A stretch of DNA of 64,000 nucleotides from Acetatifactor sp. (GCA_024693365.1 JAILLF010000018.1:39212-103211); one strand, 5' to 3'; positions 42,111 through 51,675 are shown, counted from the stretch's first letter. The notes: generated from the sequence alone by a model not told the origin. Numbers and translations: made by a program.

Positions 42111-42240
42111 CAATATCTGCTTTGCAATTATTGCTTTTCGGCTTCATCGTAGCACAATTTGCATATTATTGCAATATTTTATGACGAATAATTGCGATTT
42201 TCACAAAAAAATCACATTTCTAAAACGCAATATTTGCACG
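42111..42240 (-). promoter_or_regulatory. araC-type promoter with repeated half-sites
   Basis: On the minus strand TTGCAA (42174-42169), 17 bases, TACGAT (42151-42146) forms a plausible promoter for the AraC gene. Around it the motif GCAATA/TATTGC recurs at least five times (near 42110, 42122-42134, 42169-42177, 42188-42194 and 42228-42237), spaced by roughly one to four helical turns. Confidence 0.55.
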
Positions 42241-42259
42241 AAACCATGACGGATACTTT

Positions 42260-43918
42260 TTATTTGACATTTCCTGTTGTTTCCAACGCTTTCCTTAGAT
42301 TTTCAAAATCTGCAGGCCCGTGAGAGAGATAGAACTCGTGGAAACTAAGGGCGTCAAAAGAGCTTCCCCAGAGCCTTTGCGCCGCCTGACGCAATTCCAG
42401 GATTTCCAGATAACCCAAATAGTATTTGGGATAGTTGCAGGGGGAATCGCAAACGTATTGGCAGAGAGCATTGGCATTCTCAAGACCCTGAATGCCCAGG
42501 GAGGAACAAAGATCCGCCAAGTCCCCGGGCGTTGCGCCGTCATAATGGATCATGAGGTCTGCAAGGGCACACAGGCACAGGCGAAGACTTCGCTCGTGCC
42601 TGGCGATCTGGACGCAGACCGCATCCGCCGGCCGGTTATTTTTGATCAGCAGCTTTGAGGCAGAGTCATACGCATTCTGTTCGACGTAGAACGCCCAACC
42701 CTCCAAGTAGCCGCCGCATCCGAGGAGTTGACGGAGAAGATTGTTTTTCAAGGATAAAATGCAAGAAGAGCTGTAGGCGTTTTGATAGAGATGGCCGGGG
42801 TAGACTCCCTGCATTTGAAAACGCAGGTCAGAAAGAATGACGCTCGCGTCATAAATTCCGAGATCCTCGTAGGAATGACTTTTTAGGGAAGAAAGGCAGC
42901 CAGGGTACTTTTCCATCAATTGCCGGATGGCGGATACCTCATCCGTCAGTGTCCGCATCAACAGCGAACGCACTTCCTCCGGCGTTTTTCCGGAACCCGT
43001 GACGCTGGCAAGCAGCAGACGATAATAGTCCTTGCCCCGCGGGTAGGAAGCCAGCGGGCATGGGCCATCCGGGGCGAGGGAGGCAAGTTCTGAGAGCCCA
43101 TCCTTTAATTTTTGACAAGCCGGAAGAAAGGTGTCTTTCAGCAAGGCGTTGTTTCTGACAAGGTAGTCTTCTTTTTCCCGGGTGCTTAGGATTCCCGCAT
43201 GCTGAAGCCCTTCAAGGCGTTCTTCAAAGCTCGTCTGCAGGAAGTGGGTGCCCTGCGACAATTCTTCAAAAGTGACAATGGCGTCACATTGCGCCGCCGA
43301 CTGGGACAGACTTTGGGCAGAGGGAGAAAGACCGGCCGCGACCTTTTCCGCCTCGTAAGTGAGCAAAGAGGAAAAATAGTCATCGACCTGGCCAAGAAGC
43401 GTTAAGTATTCTTCCACGTCGTGTTTGCTTCGAAAGGCATATTCACTAAGGAGAATGGGAAGTTCGCCCTGCACGCCCTGGGTGGGGGAGAGGGGATTGG
43501 CATAGTGAGGATAGGCTGCCAGTTCCTTCGAGAGCGCCAGCATCCGCCCGAGACAGTCGCAGGCGTATTGATCTTCAAGCGACAAGCCTTCGCGGGGAAG
43601 GAAATGGAAATCCTCCAGCACTTTGGAGAGCTGTGCCGACGCTTTTTCTGCACTGTGCGCCTCATAAATTGGCAGGGTTACCGGGTATTCCGTGATGCCA
43701 AAGAGCTCCGGGTGTGCAAGGCCGTAATGGAGATTCAGGGTGTTTGCCGTCATTTCCTGCCGGTACAGCTCGCAGCTGAACGCTGCAAAGGGATCTTCCC
43801 TTGCGCGGCGGGCGAAGATCAGGCAGAGGACTGAGGTGGCAGCCAGCAGGAGTGCGCAGGATAACAGTAGCTGGGGGAGGGAAAGATGGGCTTTGTTTTG
43901 GGCGGAGACGTCTTCCAT
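42260..43918 (-). CDS. DUF885-like protein, catalytic motif lost
   Basis: A 552-residue protein with one N-terminal membrane segment (about 16-36), so the rest is outside. The C-terminal half matches DUF885 (M32-like metallopeptidase-related) proteins: YPGHLYQNAY followed by LLRQLLGCGGYLEGWAFYVE. In typical members the motif is HEGYPGHLYQ, with His and Glu binding the metal. Here residues 370-376 read Q-G-V-Y-P-G-H, so the HE pair is missing, and the region before it is shorter than I expect. It is probably an inactive relative with a binding role. It stands alone, divergent from the pentose kinase. Confidence 0.75.
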   Translation of the reverse strand: MEDVSAQNKAHLSLPQLLLSCALLLAATSVLCLIFARRAREDPFAAFSCELYRQEMTANTLNLHYGLAHPELFGITEYPVTLPIYEAHSAEKASAQLSKVLEDFHFLPREGLSLEDQYACDCLGRMLALSKELAAYPHYANPLSPTQGVQGELPILLSEYAFRSKHDVEEYLTLLGQVDDYFSSLLTYEAEKVAAGLSPSAQSLSQSAAQCDAIVTFEELSQGTHFLQTSFEERLEGLQHAGILSTREKEDYLVRNNALLKDTFLPACQKLKDGLSELASLAPDGPCPLASYPRGKDYYRLLLASVTGSGKTPEEVRSLLMRTLTDEVSAIRQLMEKYPGCLSSLKSHSYEDLGIYDASVILSDLRFQMQGVYPGHLYQNAYSSSCILSLKNNLLRQLLGCGGYLEGWAFYVEQNAYDSASKLLIKNNRPADAVCVQIARHERSLRLCLCALADLMIHYDGATPGDLADLCSSLGIQGLENANALCQYVCDSPCNYPKYYLGYLEILELRQAAQRLWGSSFDALSFHEFYLSHGPADFENLRKALETTGNVK

Positions 43919-44038
43919 GGGATACCTTTCGTGAACGAAAGCTTAGAATCATTATATGCGGCTGTGCCGGCCGTGGTGCCGGACGAGAAGGAGACGCCGG
44001 ATTTTGAAAATTAGTAAAAGGTTTTACGAGAGGAAATA

Positions 44039-44067
44039 TTGACACTTGAAAACGCCTCGTTTATACT
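44039..44067 (+). promoter_or_regulatory. Consensus SigA promoter of the pentose genes
   Basis: TTGACA (44039-44044), 17 bases, TATACT (44062-44067), followed by a 100-base leader to the kinase start. The leader has no clear riboswitch fold that I could recognise. Confidence 0.85.
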
Positions 44068-44166
44068 GGAAACATAGGTGTTTTTAGGCGACGGGGAACA
44101 ACTCCCGGACGCTGAATAAGAAACGTTTGAAAATGGCCGAGAGGCAGAAATGAGAGGAAGACAGGT

Positions 44167-45765
44167 ATGGAAACTGCAAAGAATGCGATTCTTTCAGGAA
44201 AAGCGATCCTCGGGATCGAATTTGGCTCTACCAGAATCAAGGCCGTGCTCGTTGATGAGACCCATCAGCCCATTGCCATGGGCGTGCACGATTGGGAAAA
44301 CCGTTTCGAGGACGAGATCTGGACCTACAGCATGGATGATATCACGACGGGCCTTCAGGATTGCTATGCATCCCTTGTGAAGGACGTAAAGGGAAAATAC
44401 GGCAGTGCCCTGACGAAGCTGGGAGCCATTGGATTCTCCGGCATGATGCACGGCTACATGCCCTTTGACAAGGACGGAAATCTTCTGGTTTCCTTCCGTA
44501 CCTGGAGAAATACTATGACGGGACAGGCAGTAAAGGAGCTTTCCCCCCTGTTCGCGTTCAACGTGCCGCAGAGATGGAGCATTGCCCACCTCTATCAGGC
44601 CATCTTAAATCAGGAAAAGCACGTAAAGGACATTGCCTTCTTTACGACGCTGGCGGGTTTCATTCACTGGAAGCTCACGGGTCAGAAGGTGATGGGCATC
44701 GGCGAGGCATCCGGCATGTTTCCCATCGATTCCGAGATCATGGATTACGACCAGAGAATGCTGGATCAGTTTGACGAGCTTGTAAAGGATTGGGGCTATC
44801 AGTGGAAGATCCGAGAGATCCTGCCCAAGGTTCTTCTCGCAGGCGAGAATGCAGGAACGCTGACCGCGGAAGGCGCTAAGTTCCTGGATCCCACGGGAAC
44901 GTTGGAGCCCGGTTGCCCGATGTGCCCTCCCGAGGGTGATGCCGGCACTGGCATGGTTGCTACCAACGCCGTTAAGGTTCGCACCGGTAACGTATCCGCA
45001 GGTACCTCCATCTTCTCCATGGTTGTCCTGGAGAAGGCACTTTCCAAGTATTATGAGGAGATCGACATGGTGACCACGCCCGACGGTTATCCCGTGGCCA
45101 TGGTTCACTGCAATAACTGTACTTCCGATCTGAACGCATGGGTGAACCTTTTCAAGGAGTTCTCCGAGCAGTTCGGCATGAAGATCGACGTGAATGACCT
45201 TTACGGAACGCTGTATCGCAAGGCTCTGGAGGCTGACAAGGATTGCGGCGGACTGATGGCATACAACTACTTCTCAGGAGAACCCGTAACGGGGCTGAAT
45301 GACGGCGGCCGTCCCATGTTCCTTCGCACCCCTGATGCAAAGTTCACGCTTGCTAACTTCATGAGAAGCCATCTGTACAGCGCACTTGCCGCACTGAAGG
45401 TCGGCAATGACATCCTGTTGAAGCAGGAGCAGATCACCGTGGACAGTCTGATGGGTCACGGCGGACTCTTCAAGACGCCCGTGGTTGGACAGAAGATGCT
45501 GGCGGCAGCGCTGAACGCACCCGTTACCGTTATGGATACGGCGAGCGAGGGCGGCCCTTGGGGCATGGCGATCCTGGCATGCTACATGATGGAGAAGGAA
45601 GAGGGCGAAGGCCTTGCTGATTACCTCGAGAAGAAGATCTTCGCAGGCCAGACCGGAACGACGATCGCACCCGATGCGGAGGACGTGGCCGGATTTGATG
45701 CCTTCCTCGAAAAGTACGTAAACACCCTTCCCGCGCAGAAGGCTGCAGTGGAAGGGTTTAAGTAA
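44167..45765 (+). CDS. FGGY-family carbohydrate kinase, likely ribulokinase
   Basis: A 532-residue cytoplasmic sugar kinase. The FGGY N-terminal ATP/sugar domain begins [16 protein letters not shown] and contains [11 protein letters not shown] and [10 protein letters not shown]; the C-terminal domain has [20 protein letters not shown] and [17 protein letters not shown]. Sequence detail ([15 protein letters not shown]) fits a clostridial group distinct from both classical XylB and AraB. Because AraD follows after 24 bases, phosphorylation of L-ribulose is the best guess; D-xylulose is the alternative. RBS AGGAAG precedes the ATG and a consensus promoter lies upstream. Confidence 0.85.
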   Translation: METAKNAILSGKAILGIEFGSTRIKAVLVDETHQPIAMGVHDWENRFEDEIWTYSMDDITTGLQDCYASLVKDVKGKYGSALTKLGAIGFSGMMHGYMPFDKDGNLLVSFRTWRNTMTGQAVKELSPLFAFNVPQRWSIAHLYQAILNQEKHVKDIAFFTTLAGFIHWKLTGQKVMGIGEASGMFPIDSEIMDYDQRMLDQFDELVKDWGYQWKIREILPKVLLAGENAGTLTAEGAKFLDPTGTLEPGCPMCPPEGDAGTGMVATNAVKVRTGNVSAGTSIFSMVVLEKALSKYYEEIDMVTTPDGYPVAMVHCNNCTSDLNAWVNLFKEFSEQFGMKIDVNDLYGTLYRKALEADKDCGGLMAYNYFSGEPVTGLNDGGRPMFLRTPDAKFTLANFMRSHLYSALAALKVGNDILLKQEQITVDSLMGHGGLFKTPVVGQKMLAAALNAPVTVMDTASEGGPWGMAILACYMMEKEEGEGLADYLEKKIFAGQTGTTIAPDAEDVAGFDAFLEKYVNTLPAQKAAVEGFK

Positions 45766-45789
45766 GATTTTGTAAGGAGAAAGAAACAG

Positions 45790-46491
45790 ATGTTAGAGGA
45801 ATTGAAGCAGTTGGTGTATGAGGCAAACATGGATTTGCCTAAGTATGGGCTTGTGACGTTTACGTGGGGCAACGTGAGCGCGATCGACAGGGCGACGGGC
45901 TATTTTGTGATCAAGCCCAGCGGCGTGCCATATGAGAAGCTGAAGCCGGAAGACATGGTCGTGATGGATCTGAATGGCAATAAGATCGAGGGAAGATACA
46001 ATCCTTCTTCCGACACGCCCACCCATCAGGAACTGTACAAGGCATTTCCGGAGATTGGCGGCGTGGTGCACACGCATTCATCCTATGCGACGAGCTGGGC
46101 ACAGGCAGGAAGAAGCATTCCCTGCTACGGCACAACGCATGCGGATTACATTTACGGCGAGGTGCCCTGTGTTAGGTGCCTCACAAAGGAGGAGATCGAG
46201 GACGCGTACGAAGAGAATACCGGACACTTAATTGTAAACGAATTTAAGCGCCTGGGCAAGGATCCCATGGCGGTTCCGGCAGTTCTGTGCAAGAATCACG
46301 GGCCTTTTGCCTGGGGTAAGGACGCGAAGGAAGCCGTTCACAATGCAGTGGTTCTCGAGGAGGTTGCCAAGATGGCATATCGCGCGGAGACGATCAATCC
46401 CCGCATTCAGCCGGCCCCTCAGGAGCTTCAGGACAAGCATTATTACCGCAAGCACGGCGCCAACGCTTATTACGGCCAGAAGGAGCAATAA
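45790..46491 (+). CDS. araD: L-ribulose-5-phosphate 4-epimerase
   Basis: A 233-residue class II aldolase/AraD protein. It converts L-ribulose 5-phosphate to D-xylulose 5-phosphate using a bound metal; the ligands are in [16 protein letters not shown] (H95 and H97) and [11 protein letters not shown] (about 171). GNVSAIDR and [10 protein letters not shown] are typical of AraD rather than FucA. It lies 24 bases after the FGGY kinase with RBS AAGGAGAAAG, so the two form an arabinose-type pair. AraA is not in the window. Confidence 0.95.
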   Translation: MLEELKQLVYEANMDLPKYGLVTFTWGNVSAIDRATGYFVIKPSGVPYEKLKPEDMVVMDLNGNKIEGRYNPSSDTPTHQELYKAFPEIGGVVHTHSSYATSWAQAGRSIPCYGTTHADYIYGEVPCVRCLTKEEIEDAYEENTGHLIVNEFKRLGKDPMAVPAVLCKNHGPFAWGKDAKEAVHNAVVLEEVAKMAYRAETINPRIQPAPQELQDKHYYRKHGANAYYGQKEQ

Positions 46492-46676
46492 GCAAGGCAA
46501 ACGCGAAGATGCGTCCGCGAGGGCGCGGCAAGCATGCACGGCCAGAGAGTCTGCGGGGGATGCAACTAATAAGTGCCTCCCGAAAATCCGCAAGGATGCG
46601 GAAACGTCGGGCAAGAATGGTGTAGACACTTCGCGCGGTTTATGTTACTCTAAAAGTTGGGTAAATTAGTAGCCAA

Positions 46677-46704
46677 TGGATAAAAGGTTACGCAATACTA
46701 TAAT
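46677..46704 (+). promoter_or_regulatory. Possible promoter of the transketolase genes
   Basis: A perfect -10 TATAAT (46699-46704) stands 37 bases before the transketolase start; the best -35 is the poor TGGATA (46677-46682) at 16 bases. The rest of the 249-base gap after araD contains small GC-rich inverted repeats (for example GCCGC/GCGGC near 46711) but no gene. Confidence 0.4.
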
Positions 46705-46740
46705 AAAAGGCCGCCGAAAAGCGGCAGAATGGAGGAAACC

Positions 46741-47568
46741 ATGAACAATTTAGAGCTGCAAAAGACAGCGAACGAAGTTCGTAAGGGGATTGTTACCGCA
46801 GTTCACGCTGCAAAGGCAGGACACCCCGGCGGATCTCTGTCCGCAGCAGACGTGTTCACCTATCTTTATTTTGAGGAGATGAACATTGATCCCAAGAATC
46901 CGGACAAGGAGGACAGGGATCGTTTCGTACTTTCCAAGGGCCACACCGCTCCTGGTCTGTATTCCGCATTGGCAAACAGAGGGTATTTCCCGGTTGAAGA
47001 CCTTACCACTCTTAGAAAATTAGGTTCTTACCTGCAGGGCCATCCCTGCATTCACATTCCCGGCGTAGACATGTCCTCCGGTTCCCTTGGTCAGGGCATC
47101 TCCGCAGCTGTCGGCATGGCACTGGGCGCAAAGCTTGGAAACAAGGACTTCCGCGTTTACACCCTGCTTGGCGACGGCGAGATTCAGGAAGGCCAGGTAT
47201 GGGAGGCAGCTATGTTTGCAGGCTTCCGCAAGCTGGACAACCTGGTAGTGATCGTTGACAACAACGGCCTGCAGATCGACGGACCCATCGACAAGGTTTG
47301 CTCGCCTTATCCCATCGACGAGAAGTTCAAGGCATTCAATTTCCACGTAATCAATTGCAACGCACATGACTTTGACGAGATCCGCGCAGCCTTCAAGGAG
47401 GCAAGGGAGACCAAGGGCATGCCCACCTGCATCGTGATGCACAGCACCAAGGGTAAGGGCGTATCCTTCATGGAGAATCAGTGCGGTTGGCATGGCAAGG
47501 CTCCCAATGACGAGGAGTACGCAGTAGCTATGGCTGATCTGGAGAAGATCGGCGCTAGCCTTAACTAA
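46741..47568 (+). CDS. Transketolase, N-terminal subunit
   Basis: ATG 46741 follows GGAGGAAACC. The 275-residue protein is the thiamine-pyrophosphate-binding half of transketolase: KAGHPGGSLSAADVF, VLSKGHTAPGLYSAL, LGDGEIQEGQVWEAAMFAG and VDNNGLQIDGP (the GDG...N metal/TPP motif). The second half is a separate gene 23 bases downstream. Split transketolases are common in Clostridia and archaea. The enzyme transfers two-carbon units between sugar phosphates in the non-oxidative pentose phosphate pathway, consuming the xylulose 5-phosphate made by AraD. Confidence 0.95.
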   Translation: MNNLELQKTANEVRKGIVTAVHAAKAGHPGGSLSAADVFTYLYFEEMNIDPKNPDKEDRDRFVLSKGHTAPGLYSALANRGYFPVEDLTTLRKLGSYLQGHPCIHIPGVDMSSGSLGQGISAAVGMALGAKLGNKDFRVYTLLGDGEIQEGQVWEAAMFAGFRKLDNLVVIVDNNGLQIDGPIDKVCSPYPIDEKFKAFNFHVINCNAHDFDEIRAAFKEARETKGMPTCIVMHSTKGKGVSFMENQCGWHGKAPNDEEYAVAMADLEKIGASLN

Positions 47569-47591
47569 CGTGGAAAGGTAGGTATGGAAAA

Positions 47592-48530
47592 ATGGCAGAC
47601 GTTAAGAAGATCGCTACCCGTGAAAGCTACGGTAACGCGTTGAAAGATTTGGCAGAAGAATTCCCCAATCTGGTAGTTTTGGATGCAGACCTTGCAGAAG
47701 CTACCAAGACCGGTATTTTTAGAAAGGCATATCCCGACCGTCACATTGACTGCGGTATCGCGGAGTGTAACATGATGGGCGTGGCAGCAGGCCTCTCCCT
47801 CGTAGGAAAGATCCCCTTTGTAAGCTCCTTCGCAATGTTTGCGGCAGGCCGTGCTTACGAGCAGGTTCGTAACTCCGTAGGTTACCCTCACCTGAACGTG
47901 AAGATTGGCGCAACCCATGCGGGCATCACCGTTGGTGAGGACGGCGCTACCCATCAGTGCAACGAGGACATCGCTCTGATGAGAACCATCCCCGGCATGG
48001 TGGTTATGGTTCCTTCCGATGACGTTGAGGCTAAGGCAGCCGTTCGTGCCGCTCTCGAGTACGAAGGCCCCGTTTACATCAGATTTGGCCGTGCGGCAGT
48101 TCCCGTGATCAATGACAAGCCTGATTACAAGTTTGAGATCGGCAAGGGTACCGTGGTTCGCCCCGGTAAGGACGTGACCATTGTTGCCACCGGCATCTGC
48201 GTGGATTCCGCCCTTGGCGCAGCTGAGAAGCTCGCTGCTGACGGCATTGACGCTGAAGTTATCAACATCTGCACCATCAAGCCTCTGGATGAGGAGATCA
48301 TCATTAACAGCGCCAAGAAGACCGGCAAGGTTGTTACCGTTGAGGAGCATTCCGTAATTGGCGGTCTTGGCAGCGCAGTGTGTGATTGCCTCTCCGAGAA
48401 GTTGCCGACTCCCGTAAAGAAGATCGGCATGCAGGACGTATTCGGCGAGTCCGGATCCGCAGGCGCACTGGTTGCGAAGTATGGCTTGGACGCTGACGGC
48501 GTTTACGCTTCCGTAAAGGCATTTGTGTAA
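47592..48530 (+). CDS. Transketolase, C-terminal subunit
   Basis: A 312-residue protein with the pyrimidine-binding and C-terminal transketolase domains: VLDADLAEATKTG, IDCGIAECNMMGVAAGLS, the catalytic Glu in that stretch, THAGITVGEDGATHQCNEDI and VVTVEEHSVIGGLGSAV. It pairs with the N-terminal subunit upstream. Codon choice is strongly biased, as in highly expressed genes. A pair of alternative hairpins lies right after the stop. Confidence 0.95.
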   Translation: MADVKKIATRESYGNALKDLAEEFPNLVVLDADLAEATKTGIFRKAYPDRHIDCGIAECNMMGVAAGLSLVGKIPFVSSFAMFAAGRAYEQVRNSVGYPHLNVKIGATHAGITVGEDGATHQCNEDIALMRTIPGMVVMVPSDDVEAKAAVRAALEYEGPVYIRFGRAAVPVINDKPDYKFEIGKGTVVRPGKDVTIVATGICVDSALGAAEKLAADGIDAEVINICTIKPLDEEIIINSAKKTGKVVTVEEHSVIGGLGSAVCDCLSEKLPTPVKKIGMQDVFGESGSAGALVAKYGLDADGVYASVKAFV

Positions 48531-48543
48531 AGAAACGACCTTA

Positions 48544-48583
48544 AAAATGACGAGCGCGTCATTTTATGAAAAATGGCGCGCTC
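48544..48583 (+). promoter_or_regulatory. Two mutually exclusive hairpins before rpe
   Basis: Hairpin A: AAAATGACG (48544-48552) with CGTCATTTT (48557-48565). Hairpin B: 48552-48565 with 48570-48583, 14 bp with one G-U, loop 4. They share 48552-48565, so only one can form. Neither has a long T run, so they may attenuate or process the transketolase-rpe transcript. Confidence 0.6.
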
Positions 48584-48596
48584 TTGTGAGGAAGAG

Positions 48597-49256
48597 ATGA
48601 AAAATTATTTATCGCCATCGATTCTTGCAGCGGACTTTTGGAATTTGGGAGAACAGGTCCGGGCTGTGGAACGGGGAGGCGCTTCCTACCTTCACGTGGA
48701 CGTGATGGACGGAGTTTTCGTGCCCTCCATTTCCTTTGGGATGCCCATATTAGAGGCATTGAAGAGAAAAACCACGCTCCTTTTGGACGTGCATCTGATG
48801 ATCGTAGAGCCGGAGCGTTATATTGAAACCATGGCGAGCATGGGCGCGGATCTGATCAATTTCCATTTGGAAGCGACGGAAAAACCGTTTGAGGTAATCC
48901 AAAAGATCCGCAGTCTTGGAAAGAAGGTGGGCATCACCATCAAGCCTGCGACGCCGGTATCGGCGCTGGAACCCTTCTTAAATCTGGTGGACATGGTGCT
49001 GATCATGACCGTGGAGCCGGGCTTTGGCGGACAGTCCCTGATGCCGGATTGCGTGGATAAGGTGCGAGAGCTCAGGAAGCGCGTGAACGAATTGGGACTG
49101 GAACTTGACATTGAGGTTGACGGCGGCGTCAAGGAGAGCAATCTGGAGATGATTCTTGAGGCCGGAGCTAACGTAATCGTGGCCGGATCGGCCGTATTTG
49201 GCAGTAATCCGGAAGAACGCACGAGATTGTTTGTAGAAAAAATGCATGTGGAATAA
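48597..49256 (+). CDS. rpe: Ribulose-phosphate 3-epimerase
   Basis: ATG 48597 follows GAGGAAGAG; the frame from 48573 adds eight residues inside a hairpin. The 219-residue TIM-barrel enzyme interconverts ribulose 5-phosphate and xylulose 5-phosphate. Motifs are SPSILAADFWNLGEQV, YLHVDVMDGVFVPSISFGMP, LDVHLMIVEPERY, VEPGFGGQSLMP and EVDGGVKESN. It follows transketolase and so completes the non-oxidative set of this block. Confidence 0.96.
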   Translation: MKNYLSPSILAADFWNLGEQVRAVERGGASYLHVDVMDGVFVPSISFGMPILEALKRKTTLLLDVHLMIVEPERYIETMASMGADLINFHLEATEKPFEVIQKIRSLGKKVGITIKPATPVSALEPFLNLVDMVLIMTVEPGFGGQSLMPDCVDKVRELRKRVNELGLELDIEVDGGVKESNLEMILEAGANVIVAGSAVFGSNPEERTRLFVEKMHVE

Positions 49257-49307
49257 AGAGCGGCGTCATGGCGAAGGCTTGATGCCGGACGGTACGTAGA
49301 ACATAAG

Positions 49308-49336
49308 GAAAGGAGGGAGCATCCCTCCTTTCTTTC
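49308..49336 (+). terminator. Intrinsic terminator after rpe
   Basis: GAAAGGAGGGA (49308-49318) pairs over 11 bp with TCCCTCCTTTC (49322-49332) around GCA, followed by TTTC. It lies 50 bases after the rpe stop. A second short CCCTCC/GGAGGG pair follows at about 49340-49360. The T run is short. Confidence 0.7.
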
Positions 49337-49381
49337 ACTACCCTCCTTTGGGGAGGAGGGAGAACGCAGGAGCTTTTTGGA

Positions 49382-50794
49382 ATGGGGGAACGACTTAGCA
49401 GGATCAAAAAGAAAAGCCAATCCTTGTCTTTTCGGTTGCCACTGACGTATATGATCAGTGGTTTATTGATCGTGCTTATGGTGATCCCAATTTCCTATTT
49501 CTGGTTCCGGAAACAGATGATCAACGATTATACCCGCATTGCGCAGGGAATGACGAGTCTGATTGCGCGGCGGCTTGACGGGAATAAGGGGACGGAATAT
49601 CTGGAAAAGAACCGGGAACTGGAAGAATATGACATTCTCCGGAGAGGCTTTCAGGAATTGAAGGAAAGCTATCCGGACGTGCTTTATGCTTACGTTCTGC
49701 GCTTTGAAGAGGCGGGAGGGCGCGTAATCTTTAACATGCAGGACGACGGCGCAAAGGCGATCGGGGCGCCCGGCATGGTGATCGAACTGCAATCGCCCTA
49801 TCAAAAATATCTCAAGAACCTGATGCAGGGGGAAGAGCTTTCCGTTTCGACGGGAAAGACGGACGAAGGGCGACTTTTGACGTACTTCCGGCCGGTCCTG
49901 GATGATCAGGGGCATTGCCAATGTCACGTCTGCGTTACGTTTTCCATGGATAAGGTATATGAGAATAACATAGCGTTCCTCGCGGGAATGCTGGCGCTTT
50001 TTGGGCTTGTCGTCGCAGTCGTTTTGATGATCGATGCCTGGATCGTGCGAAAGGGCGTCACGGAGCCCCTTCAAAAAATGTCGGACTGTGCGCACGACTT
50101 CACCTATGAGACGGAAAGTGACCGTTTCCGGAACGTGCAGAAGATGGAAGAACTGAATCTTCATACGGCCAGTGAAATCAAGGAATTGTATTATGAATTC
50201 ATGTCGGTGATGAAGGAAAGCCTTTATTACATGACAAACCTAAGCCGTGCCAAAAGTAACATCCAGGAGCAGGAGGAAAAACTCGACCAAATTAGCGAGA
50301 CAGCTTACAAGGATGCGCTGACAAGGGTTGGCAATCAGGCGGCGTATAATAAACTGATCGACGTGCTGACGCAGGAGATCGCCGATAAGACGGCGAAATT
50401 TGCGATCGTCATGGTGGATCTGAACAATCTGAAATACGTGAATGACAAATATGGTCATAAATATGGTGACGGATACATCAGAGGGTGTTGCAGCATCATC
50501 TGTGGCATATATAAGAGATCGCCCGTGTTCCGCGTGGGCGGTGATGAATTTGTGGTGGTACTTAGGAATGAAGATTACATGAGCCGGCTCCTTCGCATGA
50601 CGCAGATTACGGAGGCTTTTATGGGGGCTTACGGGCAGCCAGACAAGGATCCCTGGGAAAGGTACTCTGCGTCCGTCGGAATGGCGGAGTTTACGGAGAA
50701 TGACAGTAGCGTGGATCAGGTAGTGAAGCGCGCGGATCAGGCCATGTATGAAAATAAAGAGAAATTCAAGGCGAAGTACGGCAGCTATCGATAG
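49382..50794 (+). CDS. Membrane diguanylate cyclase (GGDEF)
   Basis: A 470-residue protein: membrane segment about 18-40, an outside sensor region (about 45-195), a second membrane segment (about 200-225), a coiled stretch, then a C-terminal GGDEF domain (about 305-470). The active loop VGGDEFVVVL is intact and MVDLNNLKYVNDKYGHKYGD carries the metal-binding Asp. The RxxD inhibitory site is absent (YKRS at that position), so product inhibition may be lost. It should make c-di-GMP in response to an outside signal, opposing the EAL protein at 29691-31967. AGGAG lies about 9 bases before the ATG. Confidence 0.92.
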   Translation: MGERLSRIKKKSQSLSFRLPLTYMISGLLIVLMVIPISYFWFRKQMINDYTRIAQGMTSLIARRLDGNKGTEYLEKNRELEEYDILRRGFQELKESYPDVLYAYVLRFEEAGGRVIFNMQDDGAKAIGAPGMVIELQSPYQKYLKNLMQGEELSVSTGKTDEGRLLTYFRPVLDDQGHCQCHVCVTFSMDKVYENNIAFLAGMLALFGLVVAVVLMIDAWIVRKGVTEPLQKMSDCAHDFTYETESDRFRNVQKMEELNLHTASEIKELYYEFMSVMKESLYYMTNLSRAKSNIQEQEEKLDQISETAYKDALTRVGNQAAYNKLIDVLTQEIADKTAKFAIVMVDLNNLKYVNDKYGHKYGDGYIRGCCSIICGIYKRSPVFRVGGDEFVVVLRNEDYMSRLLRMTQITEAFMGAYGQPDKDPWERYSASVGMAEFTENDSSVDQVVKRADQAMYENKEKFKAKYGSYR

Positions 50795-50889
50795 TGCGAA
50801 TTAACGTGCCGTCATTGCCAAGGCAAATTAACGTGCCGCAATCGCTTAGGCGGAGCGGGAAATGATAAACGTGGCAGGAGGAGAATAAC

Positions 50890-51675
50890 ATGGCAAGTCT
50901 AACCATCAGGATTTTTTCAAATTGTCTCAGGAGATACGTAAGTTTTCAAATGTTTTTGCCCAATGATCCCAGACATGACGCGCCTCCGATGGAGGAGAAG
51001 TATGCAAAAAGGGGCATGAAGACCTTGTTTTTGCTCCATGGTTATACGGGTGATGCATGGAACTGGGTTTCGGAAGAATTGGCGACAAAGTACAATTTCG
51101 CGATTGTCGTGCCTTCCGGAGAGAATGGCTTCTGGATCGACGGGTTGTCCACGGGACATCAGTACGGAACCTTCCTGGAGAAGGAGCTGGTGGAATACGT
51201 AAGAAAGACCTTTGGACTGGCAAAAAGCCCCGAGGATACTTACGTTATGGGCTTCTCCATGGGCGGCTTCGGCGCGCTTCACGCGGCACTGCACAGTCCG
51301 GAGACCTTTGGCAAGGCGGCTGCGTGGTCCTCTGCGCTGATCCAGCATGAGGTGGCAAGGATGACGCCTGGATATGACAATGGCATGTGCAACTATGAAT
51401 ATTATCGGGAGTGCTTCGGGGAGCCCTCAAAGGTACTTGAGAGCGAAAACAATCCTGAAACGCTTGTGAAAAAAATAAAAGCGGAAGGCAGAAAGCTTCC
51501 GGAGATCTTTATGGCCTGCGGCACGGAGGATTTCCTGATCGAGCCGAACCGCGCAATGCACCACTTCCTGGAGGAGCAGGGCGTGGAGCATACGTACTGG
51601 GAGGATGCCGGCATTCATGACTTGGTGTTCTGGACCAAGTGCGTGGAGAAATTTGTGCCAGTCATGTTTGGGTAG
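50890..51675 (+). CDS. Alpha/beta-hydrolase esterase
   Basis: A 261-residue cytoplasmic protein of the esterase D / tributyrin esterase group. The nucleophile elbow is GFSMGGFGAL, the oxyanion region LLHGYTGDAWNW, and the acid and His are in ACGTEDFLIEP and DAGIHDLVFW. Such enzymes remove acetyl or feruloyl groups or hydrolyse S-formylglutathione-like esters; the substrate here is unknown. RBS AGGAGGAG precedes the ATG. The short gap upstream holds a 13-base direct repeat AATTAACGTGCCG (near 50801 and 50827). Confidence 0.85.
   Translation: MASLTIRIFSNCLRRYVSFQMFLPNDPRHDAPPMEEKYAKRGMKTLFLLHGYTGDAWNWVSEELATKYNFAIVVPSGENGFWIDGLSTGHQYGTFLEKELVEYVRKTFGLAKSPEDTYVMGFSMGGFGALHAALHSPETFGKAAAWSSALIQHEVARMTPGYDNGMCNYEYYRECFGEPSKVLESENNPETLVKKIKAEGRKLPEIFMACGTEDFLIEPNRAMHHFLEEQGVEHTYWEDAGIHDLVFWTKCVEKFVPVMFG

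Noticed and set aside
46492..46740. Riboswitch before transketolase
   Set aside because: Several small GC-rich inverted repeats exist, but none matches a TPP or other class that I can recognise.
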